Shown here: positions 10,217 through 20,188 of the stretch, in pieces
How positions within the stretch are numbered: position 1 is the first letter of the stretch
Layout of the letters: every line of letters begins with the position of its first letter
Source of the DNA: Akkermansiaceae bacterium
Lineage (GTDB): Bacteria > Verrucomicrobiota > Verrucomicrobiia > Verrucomicrobiales > Akkermansiaceae
Reading direction: 5' to 3'
DNA: 64,000 nucleotides
NCBI GenBank assembly: GCA_030725745.1
Contig: JANRFH010000012.1
Span: 41,991 to 105,990 of the forward strand
Position numbers and translations under genes: made by a program
Notes under the pieces: generated by a model
What the model saw: the letters and a program-made list of their open reading frames with translations, nothing else
Databases searched by the model: none
What the model was told of the DNA's origin: nothing

Positions 10217-13200
10217 ATGTCAGACTCCTTCGTCCACCTCCACCTCCACACCGCCTACTCCCTTCTCGACGGAATGATCCGCACCAAGGAGCTCGCCGCC
10301 CGCGCTGCTGAGCTTGGCATGCCCGCCGTCGCCATGACTGACCATGGCAATCTCTACGGCGCCATCGACTTCTACCAGAAATGCAAGAAAGCCGGAGTGA
10401 AGCCCATCCTCGGCTGCGAAATCTACCTCGCCCCTTTTGGCGCACGCGGCGCGGACGATAAAAAGAAAATCCCCAACCGCAAAAACGCCACCCACCTCAC
10501 CCTCCTCGCGGAGACCAACGAAGGTTGGCAAAACCTCTCCAAGCTCACCTCCATCGGCCACCTCGAGGGCATGTATAATGGGAAACCCCGCGTCGACCGG
10601 GAAACCCTCCGCGCCCATTCCAAAGGCATCATCTGCCTCTCCGGCTGCATCTCCGGCCCCGTCAATGAATGGCTCCGCCAAGACGATCAGATAAAAGCCC
10701 TCGAAACCCTCACCGAGCTGCGCGACATCTACGGCAAGGACAACCTCTTCGTCGAGCTCCACAACCACGGCCTGGAAATGCAGCTCAAAGTCCTCCCCCA
10801 GCTCGTCTCCCTTGCGGAAAAACTCGACCTCCCCGTCGTTGCCGCAAACGACGTCCATTTCCTCCACCGCACCGATCACGAGGCGCACGATGTCATGATC
10901 TGCATCGGCACCGGCTCCATGGTCATCGATGAAAATCGCATGCGCTACACCCCGGAAGTCCATTTCAAGACCGCCGAGGAAATGCGCGAGATTTTCAAAG
11001 ACATCCCCCACGCCTGCGACAACACCCTCGTCATCGCCGACCGCTGCAACGTCGAAATCAAACTCGACTCCACCTCTTCGGAAAAATACCCGCAGTTCCC
11101 CACCCCGGACGGCTCCCCGCGCGAGGAATACATCATGAAGCTCTGCCAAGAAGGTGTGCTCAAACACTACGGCGCGGAAAAAGCCGCCTCCGCCGAAGTC
11201 CAGGATAGACTCAAATACGAAGTCGACACCATCAACTCCCTCGGCTTCGCCTCCTACTTCCTCATCACCGCCGACTTCATCCAGTGGGCGCGCGACAACG
11301 ACATCCCCGTCGGCCCCGGCCGTGGCTCCGCCGCCGGCTCGCTCGCCTCCTACGCCATGGGTATCACCAATATCTGCCCCCTCCAGTTCGGCCTCCTCTT
11401 CGAGCGATTCCTCAACCCCGAGCGCGTCTCCCCTCCCGACGTCGATATCGACTTCTGCCAGTCACGCCGCGCCGAAGTCATCCAATACGTCCGCGAAAAA
11501 TACGGCGAGAAATCCGTTTCCCACATCATCACCTACGGAAAAATGGCGGCGAAATCCGTCATCCGCGATGTCTCCCGCGTCATGGGCGTCTCCTACGGCG
11601 AGGCCGATAAAATTGCCAAAATGATCGAGGCGAAACCCGGCGTCACCCTCAAGTCCGAGTGGGATTCCAAGGAAGAACTCCGCGAACTCATCGAATCCTC
11701 CTCCACCTACAAGGAACTCTGGAGCTACGCCCTCCGCCTCGAAGGCATCAACCGCAACGTCGGCATCCACGCCGCCGGAGTCGTCATCGGAGACCGCCCG
11801 CTCGATGAACACGTCCCCCTCACACGCGGCAACGAAGGCGAAGTCGTCACCCAATACGACATGGGAGCTATCACCGAAGTCGGCCTCCTGAAAATGGATT
11901 TCCTCGGACTGAAAAACCTCACCGTCATTCACGACGCCGTCGGCCACATCCGCAAGCACACCCCGGACTTCGATATCGAAAAAGTCCCCCTCCACGATCA
12001 GCCCACCTTCGACATGCTCAACCGTGGCGATACCATGGGCGTCTTCCAGCTGGAGTCCGGCGGCATGGTCGAGACCTGCAAGAAGTACGAGATCCGTAGT
12101 ATTGATGACATCATCGACCTTATCGCCGTCTATCGCCCCGGAGCCATGCAGTTCATCGACCAGATGCTCGATGTAAAGAAAGGCAAGAAAGCCTTCTACG
12201 AGCACCCCCTCATGGAGCAGATCTGCGGCAACACCTACGGCGTCATGATCTACCAGGAGCAGGTGCAGAACGCCGCCAAAGTCCTCGCCGGATACACCCT
12301 CGGCGGCGCCGACCTCCTGCGCCGCGCCATGGGTAAAAAGGACGTCGAGAAGATGGCCAAGGAACGCATCAAGTTCATCGAGGGAGCCAAGAAGCACAAC
12401 GACATCGGCGAAAAACTCGCCAACACCATCTTCGACAAGATCAACGCCTTCGCCGGCTACGGATTCAACAAATCCCACTCCGCCTGCTACGGCCACATCT
12501 CCTACTGGACTGCCTACCTCAAGGCAAACCACCCCGTCGAGTTCCTCGCCGCCCTCCTTTCCAATGAGGTCAACAACACCGACAAGATCACCGTCTTCGT
12601 CGCCGAGTGCCACAAGATGCACATCGAGATCCTCCCGCCGAACCTCAACAAATCCCAGCTCCGCTTCGTCCCCGAGAAACTCGAATCCGGTGCCATGGCC
12701 GTGCGCTACGGCCTCGCCGCCATCAAGAACTGCGGGGAAGCCGCCATGGCCACCGCCATCAGAGAGCGCACCGAAAACGGAAACTACACCTCCCTAGAAG
12801 ACTTCTCCTCCCGCCTCGATTCCAAAGTCATCAACAAACGAATCCTCGAGAACCTCGTCAAAGCCGGTGCCCTCGATTGGACAGGGGAAAACCGCGCCTC
12901 CATGTTCATCCGCCTTGAGCAAGTCGTCGCCTCCGCCTCATCTGCCCAGCGCGACAAAGCCTCCGGCCAGTCCTCCCTCTTCGATGCCATGGACTTCGCC
13001 CCCCCAGCCGCCACCAAAGACTCACCTACCATAAACGCCGTAGAAGAATGGTCAAAGGACGAACGCCTCGCCCACGAGAAGGAACTGCTCGGCTTCTACG
13101 TCACCGGCCACCCGCTCGATAAATACCGGGGCATCCTCGACAGCGACAAATACAATCGCATCGGCCTCATCGAGGAAATCGAACTCACCGACCCCCGCGC

Positions 13201-13693
13201 CCGCTACCCCATCGCCGGCATGGTGCGCTCACTTGAGACACGCATGACCAAGGCAGGCAAACCCTTCGGCATCCTCACCGTCGAGGACTTCACCGGCTCC
13301 TGCGAGATCATGCTCTGGAGCGAAAGCTTCATCCCCGCTCGCGATTCCGGCATCCTAGCCCCCGGCAACATCATCAAACTCAAAATCGCCATCCAAGTCG
13401 ATGACCGCACCGGCGGCCGCCGCCTCACCGGAGGCTCCCTCAGCGAGCTAAAAACCCGCAAAGCCTCCGCCAACGCGAACGCCCCCCTAGAGCTCCTCCT
13501 CTGGACTCACCGCCACACAGAGAAAGACCTCGAGAAAATCCGCTACCACATCACCGGCCACCCCGGTACCACCCCCGTCATCCTCCATTTCCAAAACTCC
13601 GCCGGAAAACGCCTCTCCATCGAGCCATCCGGCACCTACCACATCAAGCGCTCCGAAGAACTCCTCAACGCCCTCGACCGCTTCATGGAGTAA
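10217..13693 (+). CDS. dnaE: DNA polymerase III subunit alpha
   Basis: PHP domain SFVHLHLHTAYSLLDG; GPGRGSAAGSLASYAMGITNICPLQFGLLFERFLNPERVSPPDVDIDFCQSRR. Confidence 0.97.
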   Translation: MSDSFVHLHLHTAYSLLDGMIRTKELAARAAELGMPAVAMTDHGNLYGAIDFYQKCKKAGVKPILGCEIYLAPFGARGADDKKKIPNRKNATHLTLLAETNEGWQNLSKLTSIGHLEGMYNGKPRVDRETLRAHSKGIICLSGCISGPVNEWLRQDDQIKALETLTELRDIYGKDNLFVELHNHGLEMQLKVLPQLVSLAEKLDLPVVAANDVHFLHRTDHEAHDVMICIGTGSMVIDENRMRYTPEVHFKTAEEMREIFKDIPHACDNTLVIADRCNVEIKLDSTSSEKYPQFPTPDGSPREEYIMKLCQEGVLKHYGAEKAASAEVQDRLKYEVDTINSLGFASYFLITADFIQWARDNDIPVGPGRGSAAGSLASYAMGITNICPLQFGLLFERFLNPERVSPPDVDIDFCQSRRAEVIQYVREKYGEKSVSHIITYGKMAAKSVIRDVSRVMGVSYGEADKIAKMIEAKPGVTLKSEWDSKEELRELIESSSTYKELWSYALRLEGINRNVGIHAAGVVIGDRPLDEHVPLTRGNEGEVVTQYDMGAITEVGLLKMDFLGLKNLTVIHDAVGHIRKHTPDFDIEKVPLHDQPTFDMLNRGDTMGVFQLESGGMVETCKKYEIRSIDDIIDLIAVYRPGAMQFIDQMLDVKKGKKAFYEHPLMEQICGNTYGVMIYQEQVQNAAKVLAGYTLGGADLLRRAMGKKDVEKMAKERIKFIEGAKKHNDIGEKLANTIFDKINAFAGYGFNKSHSACYGHISYWTAYLKANHPVEFLAALLSNEVNNTDKITVFVAECHKMHIEILPPNLNKSQLRFVPEKLESGAMAVRYGLAAIKNCGEAAMATAIRERTENGNYTSLEDFSSRLDSKVINKRILENLVKAGALDWTGENRASMFIRLEQVVASASSAQRDKASGQSSLFDAMDFAPPAATKDSPTINAVEEWSKDERLAHEKELLGFYVTGHPLDKYRGILDSDKYNRIGLIEEIELTDPRARYPIAGMVRSLETRMTKAGKPFGILTVEDFTGSCEIMLWSESFIPARDSGILAPGNIIKLKIAIQVDDRTGGRRLTGGSLSELKTRKASANANAPLELLLWTHRHTEKDLEKIRYHITGHPGTTPVILHFQNSAGKRLSIEPSGTYHIKRSEELLNALDRFME

Positions 13694-13835
13694 CCCTCCT
13701 CCAGCAACTCTTCCACTGATTTGATCTCGCCCCCCGGCGATCCCCTTCGGGCACGGCGCGAATAGCGCCTGTCCATGTCGTTCCACTCCATTCTTCTCAC
13801 TTCTCATTAGCCACTTTAGTCCCATACAAAGAGCC

Positions 13836-14192
13836 ATGAGCATCCAACGCCAAGAAACCCAGCAACGCATGAGCCGCATCGTCATTCACAACGACACGGT
13901 GTATTTGTGCGGCCAAGTCTGCAAAGACGCCACAAAAGACATCTCCGAGCAGACCGCCACCATGCTGGCGAAAGTCGATGACCTCCTCCTCCAATCCGGC
14001 TCCGACCGCGAGCACATGCTCTCCGCCACCGTCTACGTCAGAGACATGAAAGACTTCGCCGCCATGAATGAAGTCTGGGACGCCTGGGTTCCAGAAGGCC
14101 ACGCCCCCGCCCGAGCATGTGTCGAAGCCCGCATGGCACGCCCTGAACTCCTCGTGGAGATCTCTGTCATCGCTGCGGTGAGGAGGAAGTAG
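13836..14192 (+). CDS. RidA family protein
   Basis: [69 protein letters not shown]. Confidence 0.88.
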   Translation: MSIQRQETQQRMSRIVIHNDTVYLCGQVCKDATKDISEQTATMLAKVDDLLLQSGSDREHMLSATVYVRDMKDFAAMNEVWDAWVPEGHAPARACVEARMARPELLVEISVIAAVRRK

Positions 14193-14248
14193 AGACGTAT
14201 TCACCTGCCTTTACATCAATCCTCTCCGAGATTTAGAATCTTTGTCCT

Positions 14249-14380
14249 ATGAGCAAAGTTAAAGGCCGATTCTATTTCCGCCAGACAGTGAACGGAAACT
14301 TAGTAGGGGGATTTCCGGGAAAAATTCAGGCAATCGAGGCCGACATTCAGGGAATCTACCCCGGCATTCAGGCAATCTAG
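14249..14380 (+). CDS. Short ORF MSKVKGRFYFRQTVNGNLVGGFPGKIQAIEADIQGIYPGIQAI ending at an amber codon inside a 21-bp repeat array
   Basis: ATG at 14249, in-frame TAG at 14378-14380; not in supplied ORF track. Confidence 0.35.
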   Translation: MSKVKGRFYFRQTVNGNLVGGFPGKIQAIEADIQGIYPGIQAI

Positions 14381-14500
14381 CCCGACATTCCCGCAATCTA
14401 GCCCGGCATTCAGGCAATCGAGGCCGACATTGAGGCAATCTAGGCCGGCATTCAGGGAATCTACCCCGACATTCAGGCAATCTACCCCGGCATTTCCGGG
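14321..14500 (+). repeat. 21-bp tandem repeat array, about 8.5 units, consensus GRCATTCAGGCAATCTAGCCC
   Basis: Units at 14321, 14342, 14363, 14384, 14405, 14426, 14447, 14468 and a partial unit at 14489; successive units from 14342 alternate GAC/GGC at the start (42-bp higher-order period). Confidence 0.95.
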
Positions 14501-14604
14501 AAAAACGCCAACCACAAGTGGAATTCCCCGGGGAGCGACCCTGTGATGATGGTGGTGGTCGCCTGTCAGGCATCCCTCAAACGCCGCTCCTTGGGTGAAG
14601 GCTC

Positions 14605-16485
14605 CTAATCCTGCAAATAGCTCTTCGGGCGGTAGAGGATAGCGAAGGGGATGAAGATGAGGGCGGTGGCTCCCATCAGGGCACTGAAGAACCAGAAATA
14701 CTCTGCGCCTTGCAGACGGACTTGACCACCTGAGAAGGTCATTTGAGAAATGGACTCCCCTGCCCCGCCTTCGGACTTATCTTTGAATCCGATTTCCTTT
14801 TTCCGCAGGGAGAGCCATGTCTCGGCGGGGCGGAGGGAGTCGATCCATGAGGGCTTGGCTTCGGTTTCTGTCTCGGCCTTTTCGAGGATGATGCCTTGAT
14901 CCCACTCAGTGTTCCATTTGCCATCAGCCCCGGGGCTCCAGAGGCGGGCGGTGGTGGAGTTGAGGACGAGGTATTCGATGGGCTTGCCCCAGGGATCTGT
15001 GAAGGCGGAGGCGATGCGGTTGCCCTCGGCCTCGGTGGGGAGTTTGTTAGACTCAGCGGAGGCAGCGATGATGGCGGCGGCGGCTTGATCGAAGGTTTTC
15101 TGGCCGGGGATTTCTAAGGGGACTTTCGCGTCTTTGTTAAGACGGCGGATGAAATCGTCTTCCGTGCCGGTGGTGCGGTCATAGCCGGGAAGGACAACGG
15201 TGCGCGGGCTTTCCTGCCAATCTTTGGGCAAGATCCCGATAGATTCCTCAAGCTGAATCTCGGCGGCGCTGGGGATTTGGATGAAGTGGTTCACGCCGAC
15301 GACGAGGAGATTCCCCACAGCGACGGCGGCGAGGTAGAAGCACATGATGAAGGATTTCATGGTCTTCGGTGCCTGAGTGTAGGCGAACTCAAGGGCGACG
15401 ATGGAAACGAGGATCTCGGAGGCGGTGAGGAGGGCGAAGGCGCCGATCTGCCAGATGATGTTCGGCCTTTCCCCGGCATCGATGCGCACTTGGATGAGGC
15501 TAACGAGGACGAAGGCTCCCGTCATGAGCAGGAGGCCGACTCCCATTTTCCGCAGGGGGCTGAGCGGCCAGAATTTCTCCACCACCGGGTAGATGAGGTA
15601 GCTGAAGAGCGGGATGAAGCTGAGGACAAAGACGGAATTGAGCGATTGGATCTGGGAGGGCAGCCACTCGAAGCCGAGAAAATTCCTGTCCATGTCTTGG
15701 GACTGGAAGATCCAGGTGGAGCCGGTCTGATCAAAGAGCGCCCAGAACATGGCGACGAAGAGGTAGACGGGCGCGAGCTTGAACATGGCGATGAGGCCGT
15801 GCTTTCCGAAAGCCTCGCGGAGGAAATGCATGCCGCCTGCAGGGACGTGGGCGAAGCGTTTCCTCCCGAGCCAGAAGATGAAGGTGGCGATCGCCATCAG
15901 CCCGCCGGGCACGCCGAATGCCCAGTGTGGCCCATACCATTCCAGCAGCCACGGAGTGAGGAGCATGGAGGCGAAGGCGCCGAGATTGATGGAGAAGTAG
16001 AACCAGTTAAAAACGCGCGGCAGGAGGTGTCGGTTCTTCGCGCCGAATTGATCGCCAACATGGGCGGAGACGCAGGGCTTGATGCCGCCCGCACCGAGTG
16101 CGATGAGAACCATGCCCGCCATCATCCAGTGCTCGGAATTCCCAAAGGTGCCCATGAGGGCGAGCGCGGCGTGCCCAGCACAATAGACGAGCGAGAGGAG
16201 GATGATGACACGGTATTTCCCAAGGAATACATCGGCGAGCAATGCACCGAGAATGGGTGTAAAATAGAAGGCGACATTGAAAAGGTGGACAAGCTCGGTG
16301 GCGCGCGTTTTCTCCATGGGAGTGCGCAGCGCATCGTCCATGAGAAAGAGGTATTGGCTGAGGAAGACGGCGAGAATGGCCTTCATGCCGTAGAAGGAAA
16401 AACGCTCGGCGGCTTCGTTCCCGATGATGTGGGGGATGCCGCGCGGCATTCCAGCGGTCTCCTCGGGGCGCGTGCGGTATTCCAT
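14605..16485 (-). CDS. POT-family proton-dependent oligopeptide transporter
   Basis: GIPHIIGNEAAERFSFYGMKAILAVFLSQY, DVFLGKYRVIILLSLVYCAGHAALAL, FNWFYFSINLGAFASMLLTPWL; start set at MEYRTRPEE because the longer ORF start runs through a hairpin repeat. Confidence 0.9.
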   Translation of the reverse strand: MEYRTRPEETAGMPRGIPHIIGNEAAERFSFYGMKAILAVFLSQYLFLMDDALRTPMEKTRATELVHLFNVAFYFTPILGALLADVFLGKYRVIILLSLVYCAGHAALALMGTFGNSEHWMMAGMVLIALGAGGIKPCVSAHVGDQFGAKNRHLLPRVFNWFYFSINLGAFASMLLTPWLLEWYGPHWAFGVPGGLMAIATFIFWLGRKRFAHVPAGGMHFLREAFGKHGLIAMFKLAPVYLFVAMFWALFDQTGSTWIFQSQDMDRNFLGFEWLPSQIQSLNSVFVLSFIPLFSYLIYPVVEKFWPLSPLRKMGVGLLLMTGAFVLVSLIQVRIDAGERPNIIWQIGAFALLTASEILVSIVALEFAYTQAPKTMKSFIMCFYLAAVAVGNLLVVGVNHFIQIPSAAEIQLEESIGILPKDWQESPRTVVLPGYDRTTGTEDDFIRRLNKDAKVPLEIPGQKTFDQAAAAIIAASAESNKLPTEAEGNRIASAFTDPWGKPIEYLVLNSTTARLWSPGADGKWNTEWDQGIILEKAETETEAKPSWIDSLRPAETWLSLRKKEIGFKDKSEGGAGESISQMTFSGGQVRLQGAEYFWFFSALMGATALIFIPFAILYRPKSYLQD

Positions 16486-16577
16486 GGGCGGGAGGTTCTG
16501 CTCTGGGGCGGGAAACTTCAAGCCAAGTTGCGGGGGGTCGGTGCAACTGAAAGTGGCGGGCAGATTGCACAAGGATA

Positions 16578-16702
16578 AGGAGCAGGTGCGTCTCCGCGCC
16601 TTGAGTTCGGGGTGGCGTCTCCGCCGCCCGTGGAAAAGCGACTTTTTTACTGCGGGTGAAGACACCCGCTTGAACTCAAGGCGCGAAGACGCACCTACTC
16701 CT
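16578..16702. repeat. 125-bp imperfect palindrome with 31-bp outer arms
   Basis: AGGAGCAGGTGCGTCTCCGCGCCTTGAGTTC (16578-16608) vs reverse complement of 16672-16702 (AGGAGTAGGTGCGTCTTCGCGCCTTGAGTTC), 29/31 identical. Confidence 0.93.
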
Positions 16703-16791
16703 CAGGGAGATGCACTGACCACTACATTAAGCTACAACCGCAGGCTGCCTGTTGTCTTGCGCTTCTTCCGGTATGCGCGAGGCTTCATTCC

Positions 16792-17043
16792 ATGGAAGTC
16801 ACCGACAACACCGCCGAGAACCGTTTCGAACTCGTGGAGAACGGCCTACTTGCCTACGCCGATTATGAAATCGATGGCAAGGTGCTCGTCCTTCCCCATG
16901 TAGAGGCACACCCGGATCTACGTGGCACAGGGGCGGCGGGGCGGCTGATGAAAGGCGTGCTGGAAGCCGCCGATGAGCGGGGTCTAGAAGTCAGGCCAGT
17001 GTGTGGCTACGCCGTCGCCTACATGCGCAAGCACGGGCGCTAG
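16792..17043 (+). CDS. Small GNAT-like N-acetyltransferase (YjdJ type)
   Basis: HVEAHPDLRGTGAAGRLMKGVLEAADERGLEVRPVCGYAVAYMRKH. Confidence 0.88.
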   Translation: MEVTDNTAENRFELVENGLLAYADYEIDGKVLVLPHVEAHPDLRGTGAAGRLMKGVLEAADERGLEVRPVCGYAVAYMRKHGR

Positions 17044-17055
17044 AGGGAACTATTG

Positions 17056-19431
17056 CTACTCGGGCAAGCCCTTCGACAGGTTCTCCCAGCGTTTCTTGAA
17101 GGTTTTGCTCTCTTCGGAAAGGCGCACTGCAGCGAGTAGCGCTCGCTCCCTATCTCCGGCGAGCCAATCGAAAGAGATAGCAGTCTCGTGACGACGAAGA
17201 CGCTCCATCTCGTTGGGAGGATTTTTCACCAACTCGCGGTGGATGGCGATCATGGCATCCGCAGGCAGATCGATCCATTCGATATCGCGCACCTCCCCGC
17301 CGCTGGTCTGCACGACTAGCTGACCCTCTGCGTTGATAGCGATGCCGGTGGCCGAGGTATCATCAGCAAGCGATAGCTCCACGCTGAGCGCCTGTTTCTT
17401 GAGATCCGATTTGATCTTCGAAAGGAAGATCACGGCGGACTCCGCGACGCTGAGCAAGGATGACTTTTTGGTGCCGGAAGGGCTGCTCTTCATCCCTTTG
17501 ATGTATTGGACAAGCTTGATGAATTCGTAGGACTTCGCGAGCTTCTCTATCTCCTCAAGATCGTCGCGTTGTGGTTGTTGCTGAGGCTTCCGACCCGCCA
17601 TGAGCTCCTTGCCGATATGTGGAAGCAGCGCGAGGCGCGCCTTTACGTTGAACTTCGCACGGCCTTTCGTCTCAAGGAGCGTGAGGATCTTATTGAGTTC
17701 GTCGGTCATGTTCCGGCACTCGACCACGGAGGTAGGATCCTCATTGAGTGCCTGCGAGGAAAGGAGTTCGTAATCGTTCAGGTAGGACTGAGCGACATCG
17801 TAAAAGATGCCCATGACACCATCATCGGCTAAGGATTTCTCACCCGCGACCTTCTGAAAAAACGGCACCGCCTGATCGAGCCCTCCCTGTTCCCAGTTTT
17901 TCAAACCGGCGATGAGATAGCTCATGAAGCGCTCGTTTCCGCCGCCATCCCCGGCCATTTCCTCCGCATCGAAAAACGGTGCACTGGAGAAACCATCTAG
18001 CACTGGAAGGACTGCAGTCAGAAACTCCGAGGGAATATTGGGATCTCCAGACTTGAGATGCTCGCGAGCCTTCCGAGCCTTATCACGGGCATCGTCCATG
18101 CGCCCATCCATCATGGGAGCTACCACAGCTTGAAGACCCGACCACGTGCGGGTTGGCTCCTCTACATTGTCATCCTTGAGCAACTGGGAAAAGGCAAACT
18201 CAGCCTTCTTCAGATCGCCGGACTCCATCGCCTTTCGAGCGTTGAAATAGCGTTTCGCGATGTCGCCGGGGCTGGAGCCATTGCCTTCATTTTCTGGATC
18301 GTTATTGACCACCACTGCGGGCTTATTCCCCAGCGGGTCGTTCGCCTTGCTGCTGGCGAGGGCGATCAGAGTGCCGGTGGCCGCTAGAATAAACACCGCC
18401 GCACCCGCTAAGATCACGATGTTGCGTTTCTTCCTGCGGCGCAGGATGGCACGACGCTCTGTGCGGGTGATCCCTTGCTCGTCGGTTTCCGCTTCGCCTT
18501 TTGCTGCTTTCAGGGCGGTCTTGAGCCCAGCGATCATATCATCGTAGCTGGAAAAACGGTTTTCAGGCGCGTAGGCCATCGCGCGGTCGACCACGGCGCA
18601 GGTTTCATCCAGCAGATCCGGCGCGACCTGCTGGAGCGGGAGGATGTGCTTTTTCGCCTCGCGCAGGACGTTGGTGACCATAGTCTCCTCGTCGCAGGGC
18701 GGTTTCCCAGCGAGGGCATGGTAGAGCGTGGCGCCAAAGGCGTAAATATCCGCGCGGAAATCCTCGGCTCCTCCCTCGATAGCCTCAGGCGGCACGTAGT
18801 AAGGAGTTGCCCAGATCTCGGTCGCTGTCGCCTGTCCGCCTTGAGTGACGAGGGCGAGGCCGAAATCGACGATCTTCACGTGTCCATCTGAGTCTAGCAG
18901 GATATTTCCTGGCTTCACATCGCGGTGGATCAGTCCGGCGGCCTGCGCGCCCTTGAGCCCCTCGGCGATCTGGATGGCAAGCGGCAGCATTTCCAGCTCG
19001 GGGATCTGTGTCTGCTTGCGGATCATCCCTTCGAGGTGGCCGCCCTGCACCAACTCCATCGCGATGTAGAAACGCCCGAAGGCCTTTCCTGTGGTCAGCA
19101 CGCGCACGACGCTCGGGTGGCTAAAGGATGCCGTGAGCCGCGCCTCTTGCTCGAAGGCGGCGATGCGTGTTTCGTCCTCGGAATACTCCTCGCTGAGAAT
19201 TTTCAACGCCACCTCGCGATCCAAGGTCTCATCAATGGCAACGAAAACCGAACTCATGCCGCCGATGGCATGACGGCGCGTCACGGTGTAATGCCCGAAA
19301 TGTTTCTTGACCCGGTTTTCCACCCCGCAGCCCGGACAAACCACCCGCGTATAAGGCGCAACGCTGCTAATATCCATTGGCGAGGCGCAGGCGTAGCAAA
19401 CGATAATGTTATCTTCTTCCCCGGTGGGCAT
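17056..19431 (-). CDS. Ser/Thr protein kinase with N-terminal zinc ribbon and C-terminal TM/TPR-like region
   Basis: CYACASPMDISSVAPYTRVVCPGCG; GGMSSVFVAIDETLDREVALKIL; GLIHRDVKPGNILLDSDGHVKIVDFGLA; start set at MPTGEEDN. Confidence 0.92.
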   Translation of the reverse strand: MPTGEEDNIIVCYACASPMDISSVAPYTRVVCPGCGVENRVKKHFGHYTVTRRHAIGGMSSVFVAIDETLDREVALKILSEEYSEDETRIAAFEQEARLTASFSHPSVVRVLTTGKAFGRFYIAMELVQGGHLEGMIRKQTQIPELEMLPLAIQIAEGLKGAQAAGLIHRDVKPGNILLDSDGHVKIVDFGLALVTQGGQATATEIWATPYYVPPEAIEGGAEDFRADIYAFGATLYHALAGKPPCDEETMVTNVLREAKKHILPLQQVAPDLLDETCAVVDRAMAYAPENRFSSYDDMIAGLKTALKAAKGEAETDEQGITRTERRAILRRRKKRNIVILAGAAVFILAATGTLIALASSKANDPLGNKPAVVVNNDPENEGNGSSPGDIAKRYFNARKAMESGDLKKAEFAFSQLLKDDNVEEPTRTWSGLQAVVAPMMDGRMDDARDKARKAREHLKSGDPNIPSEFLTAVLPVLDGFSSAPFFDAEEMAGDGGGNERFMSYLIAGLKNWEQGGLDQAVPFFQKVAGEKSLADDGVMGIFYDVAQSYLNDYELLSSQALNEDPTSVVECRNMTDELNKILTLLETKGRAKFNVKARLALLPHIGKELMAGRKPQQQPQRDDLEEIEKLAKSYEFIKLVQYIKGMKSSPSGTKKSSLLSVAESAVIFLSKIKSDLKKQALSVELSLADDTSATGIAINAEGQLVVQTSGGEVRDIEWIDLPADAMIAIHRELVKNPPNEMERLRRHETAISFDWLAGDRERALLAAVRLSEESKTFKKRWENLSKGLPE

Positions 19432-19554
19432 GTCTGATGATGAATACGGCAAGCCGATCTGGAAACTTCGAACTTTCGCCTTTTTCAACACCGCAGGAGG
19501 ACAATCGTTGCTTACCACTTGCATCCCCCGCCATTTCCCCCGAATGCTGGAGCC

Positions 19555-20151
19555 GTGATCGCAAGACTCCGGGGCAAAATTATCGAAGCTTTTCCAAATC
19601 GACTCGTCGTGGACTGCCACGGCGTCGGCTACGAGGCGATCATCCCCCTATCTACCTACGACAAGCTCCACCCCACCGAGGGCGCAGATGTCGACCTCCG
19701 CACTCACCTCCAGATCCGGGAAAACGCCCACACGCTCTATGGATTCGCCACCGAGGAGGAACGCGATGTATTCCACCTCCTCATCGACCGCGTCTCCGGC
19801 ATCGGCCCCGCCATCGCCATCTCCATCCTCAGCGGCATGCCGGTGAACAGCTTCAAGACTGCCGTCGTCGCCGGAGATTCCGTCCTGCTCTCCAAGTGCA
19901 AAGGCATCGGCAAAAAGACCGCCGAACGCATCATCCTAGAACTAAAAGACAAGGTCGGCGTCACCGACACCTGGCAAGACGCCGCCTCCGGCCAAGTCAG
20001 CAGCCAAGCCGCCGACGCCGAACTCGCCCTCATCGCCCTCGGCTACAAACAAGTCGACTCCCGAAAAGCCGTGCGCGCCATCCTCGACAAAACCCCCGCC
20101 TCCACCACAGAAGAACTCATCCGAGGCGCCCTCCGCTCCCTACAATCCTGA
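19555..20151 (+). CDS. ruvA: Holliday junction branch migration protein RuvA
   Basis: GTG start: VIARLRGKIIEAFPNRLVVDCHGVGYEAIIPLSTYDKL; GIGKKTAERIILELKDK. Confidence 0.93.
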   Translation: MIARLRGKIIEAFPNRLVVDCHGVGYEAIIPLSTYDKLHPTEGADVDLRTHLQIRENAHTLYGFATEEERDVFHLLIDRVSGIGPAIAISILSGMPVNSFKTAVVAGDSVLLSKCKGIGKKTAERIILELKDKVGVTDTWQDAASGQVSSQAADAELALIALGYKQVDSRKAVRAILDKTPASTTEELIRGALRSLQS

Positions 20152-20188
20152 GTCTTCCTTGAGGTTTATAGTTTAAAATTTAAAGTTT

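Noticed and set aside
10220-12622. Long antisense ORFs opposite dnaE (10220-11167, 11462-12622)
   Set aside because: Arise from strong third-position codon bias in the sense gene; no recognisable domains, and the sense frame is unambiguous DnaE.
14321-14500. CRISPR array
   Set aside because: Repeats are directly abutting 21-bp units with no spacers, and no cas genes are present.
14321-14500. Diversity-generating retroelement variable region
   Set aside because: No reverse transcriptase or template repeat in the window; variation is between repeat units rather than adenine-specific.
15277-16578. 433-aa plus-strand ORF opposite the POT transporter
   Set aside because: Shadow ORF, acidic/His-rich without a domain; the sense strand encodes a clear POT transporter.
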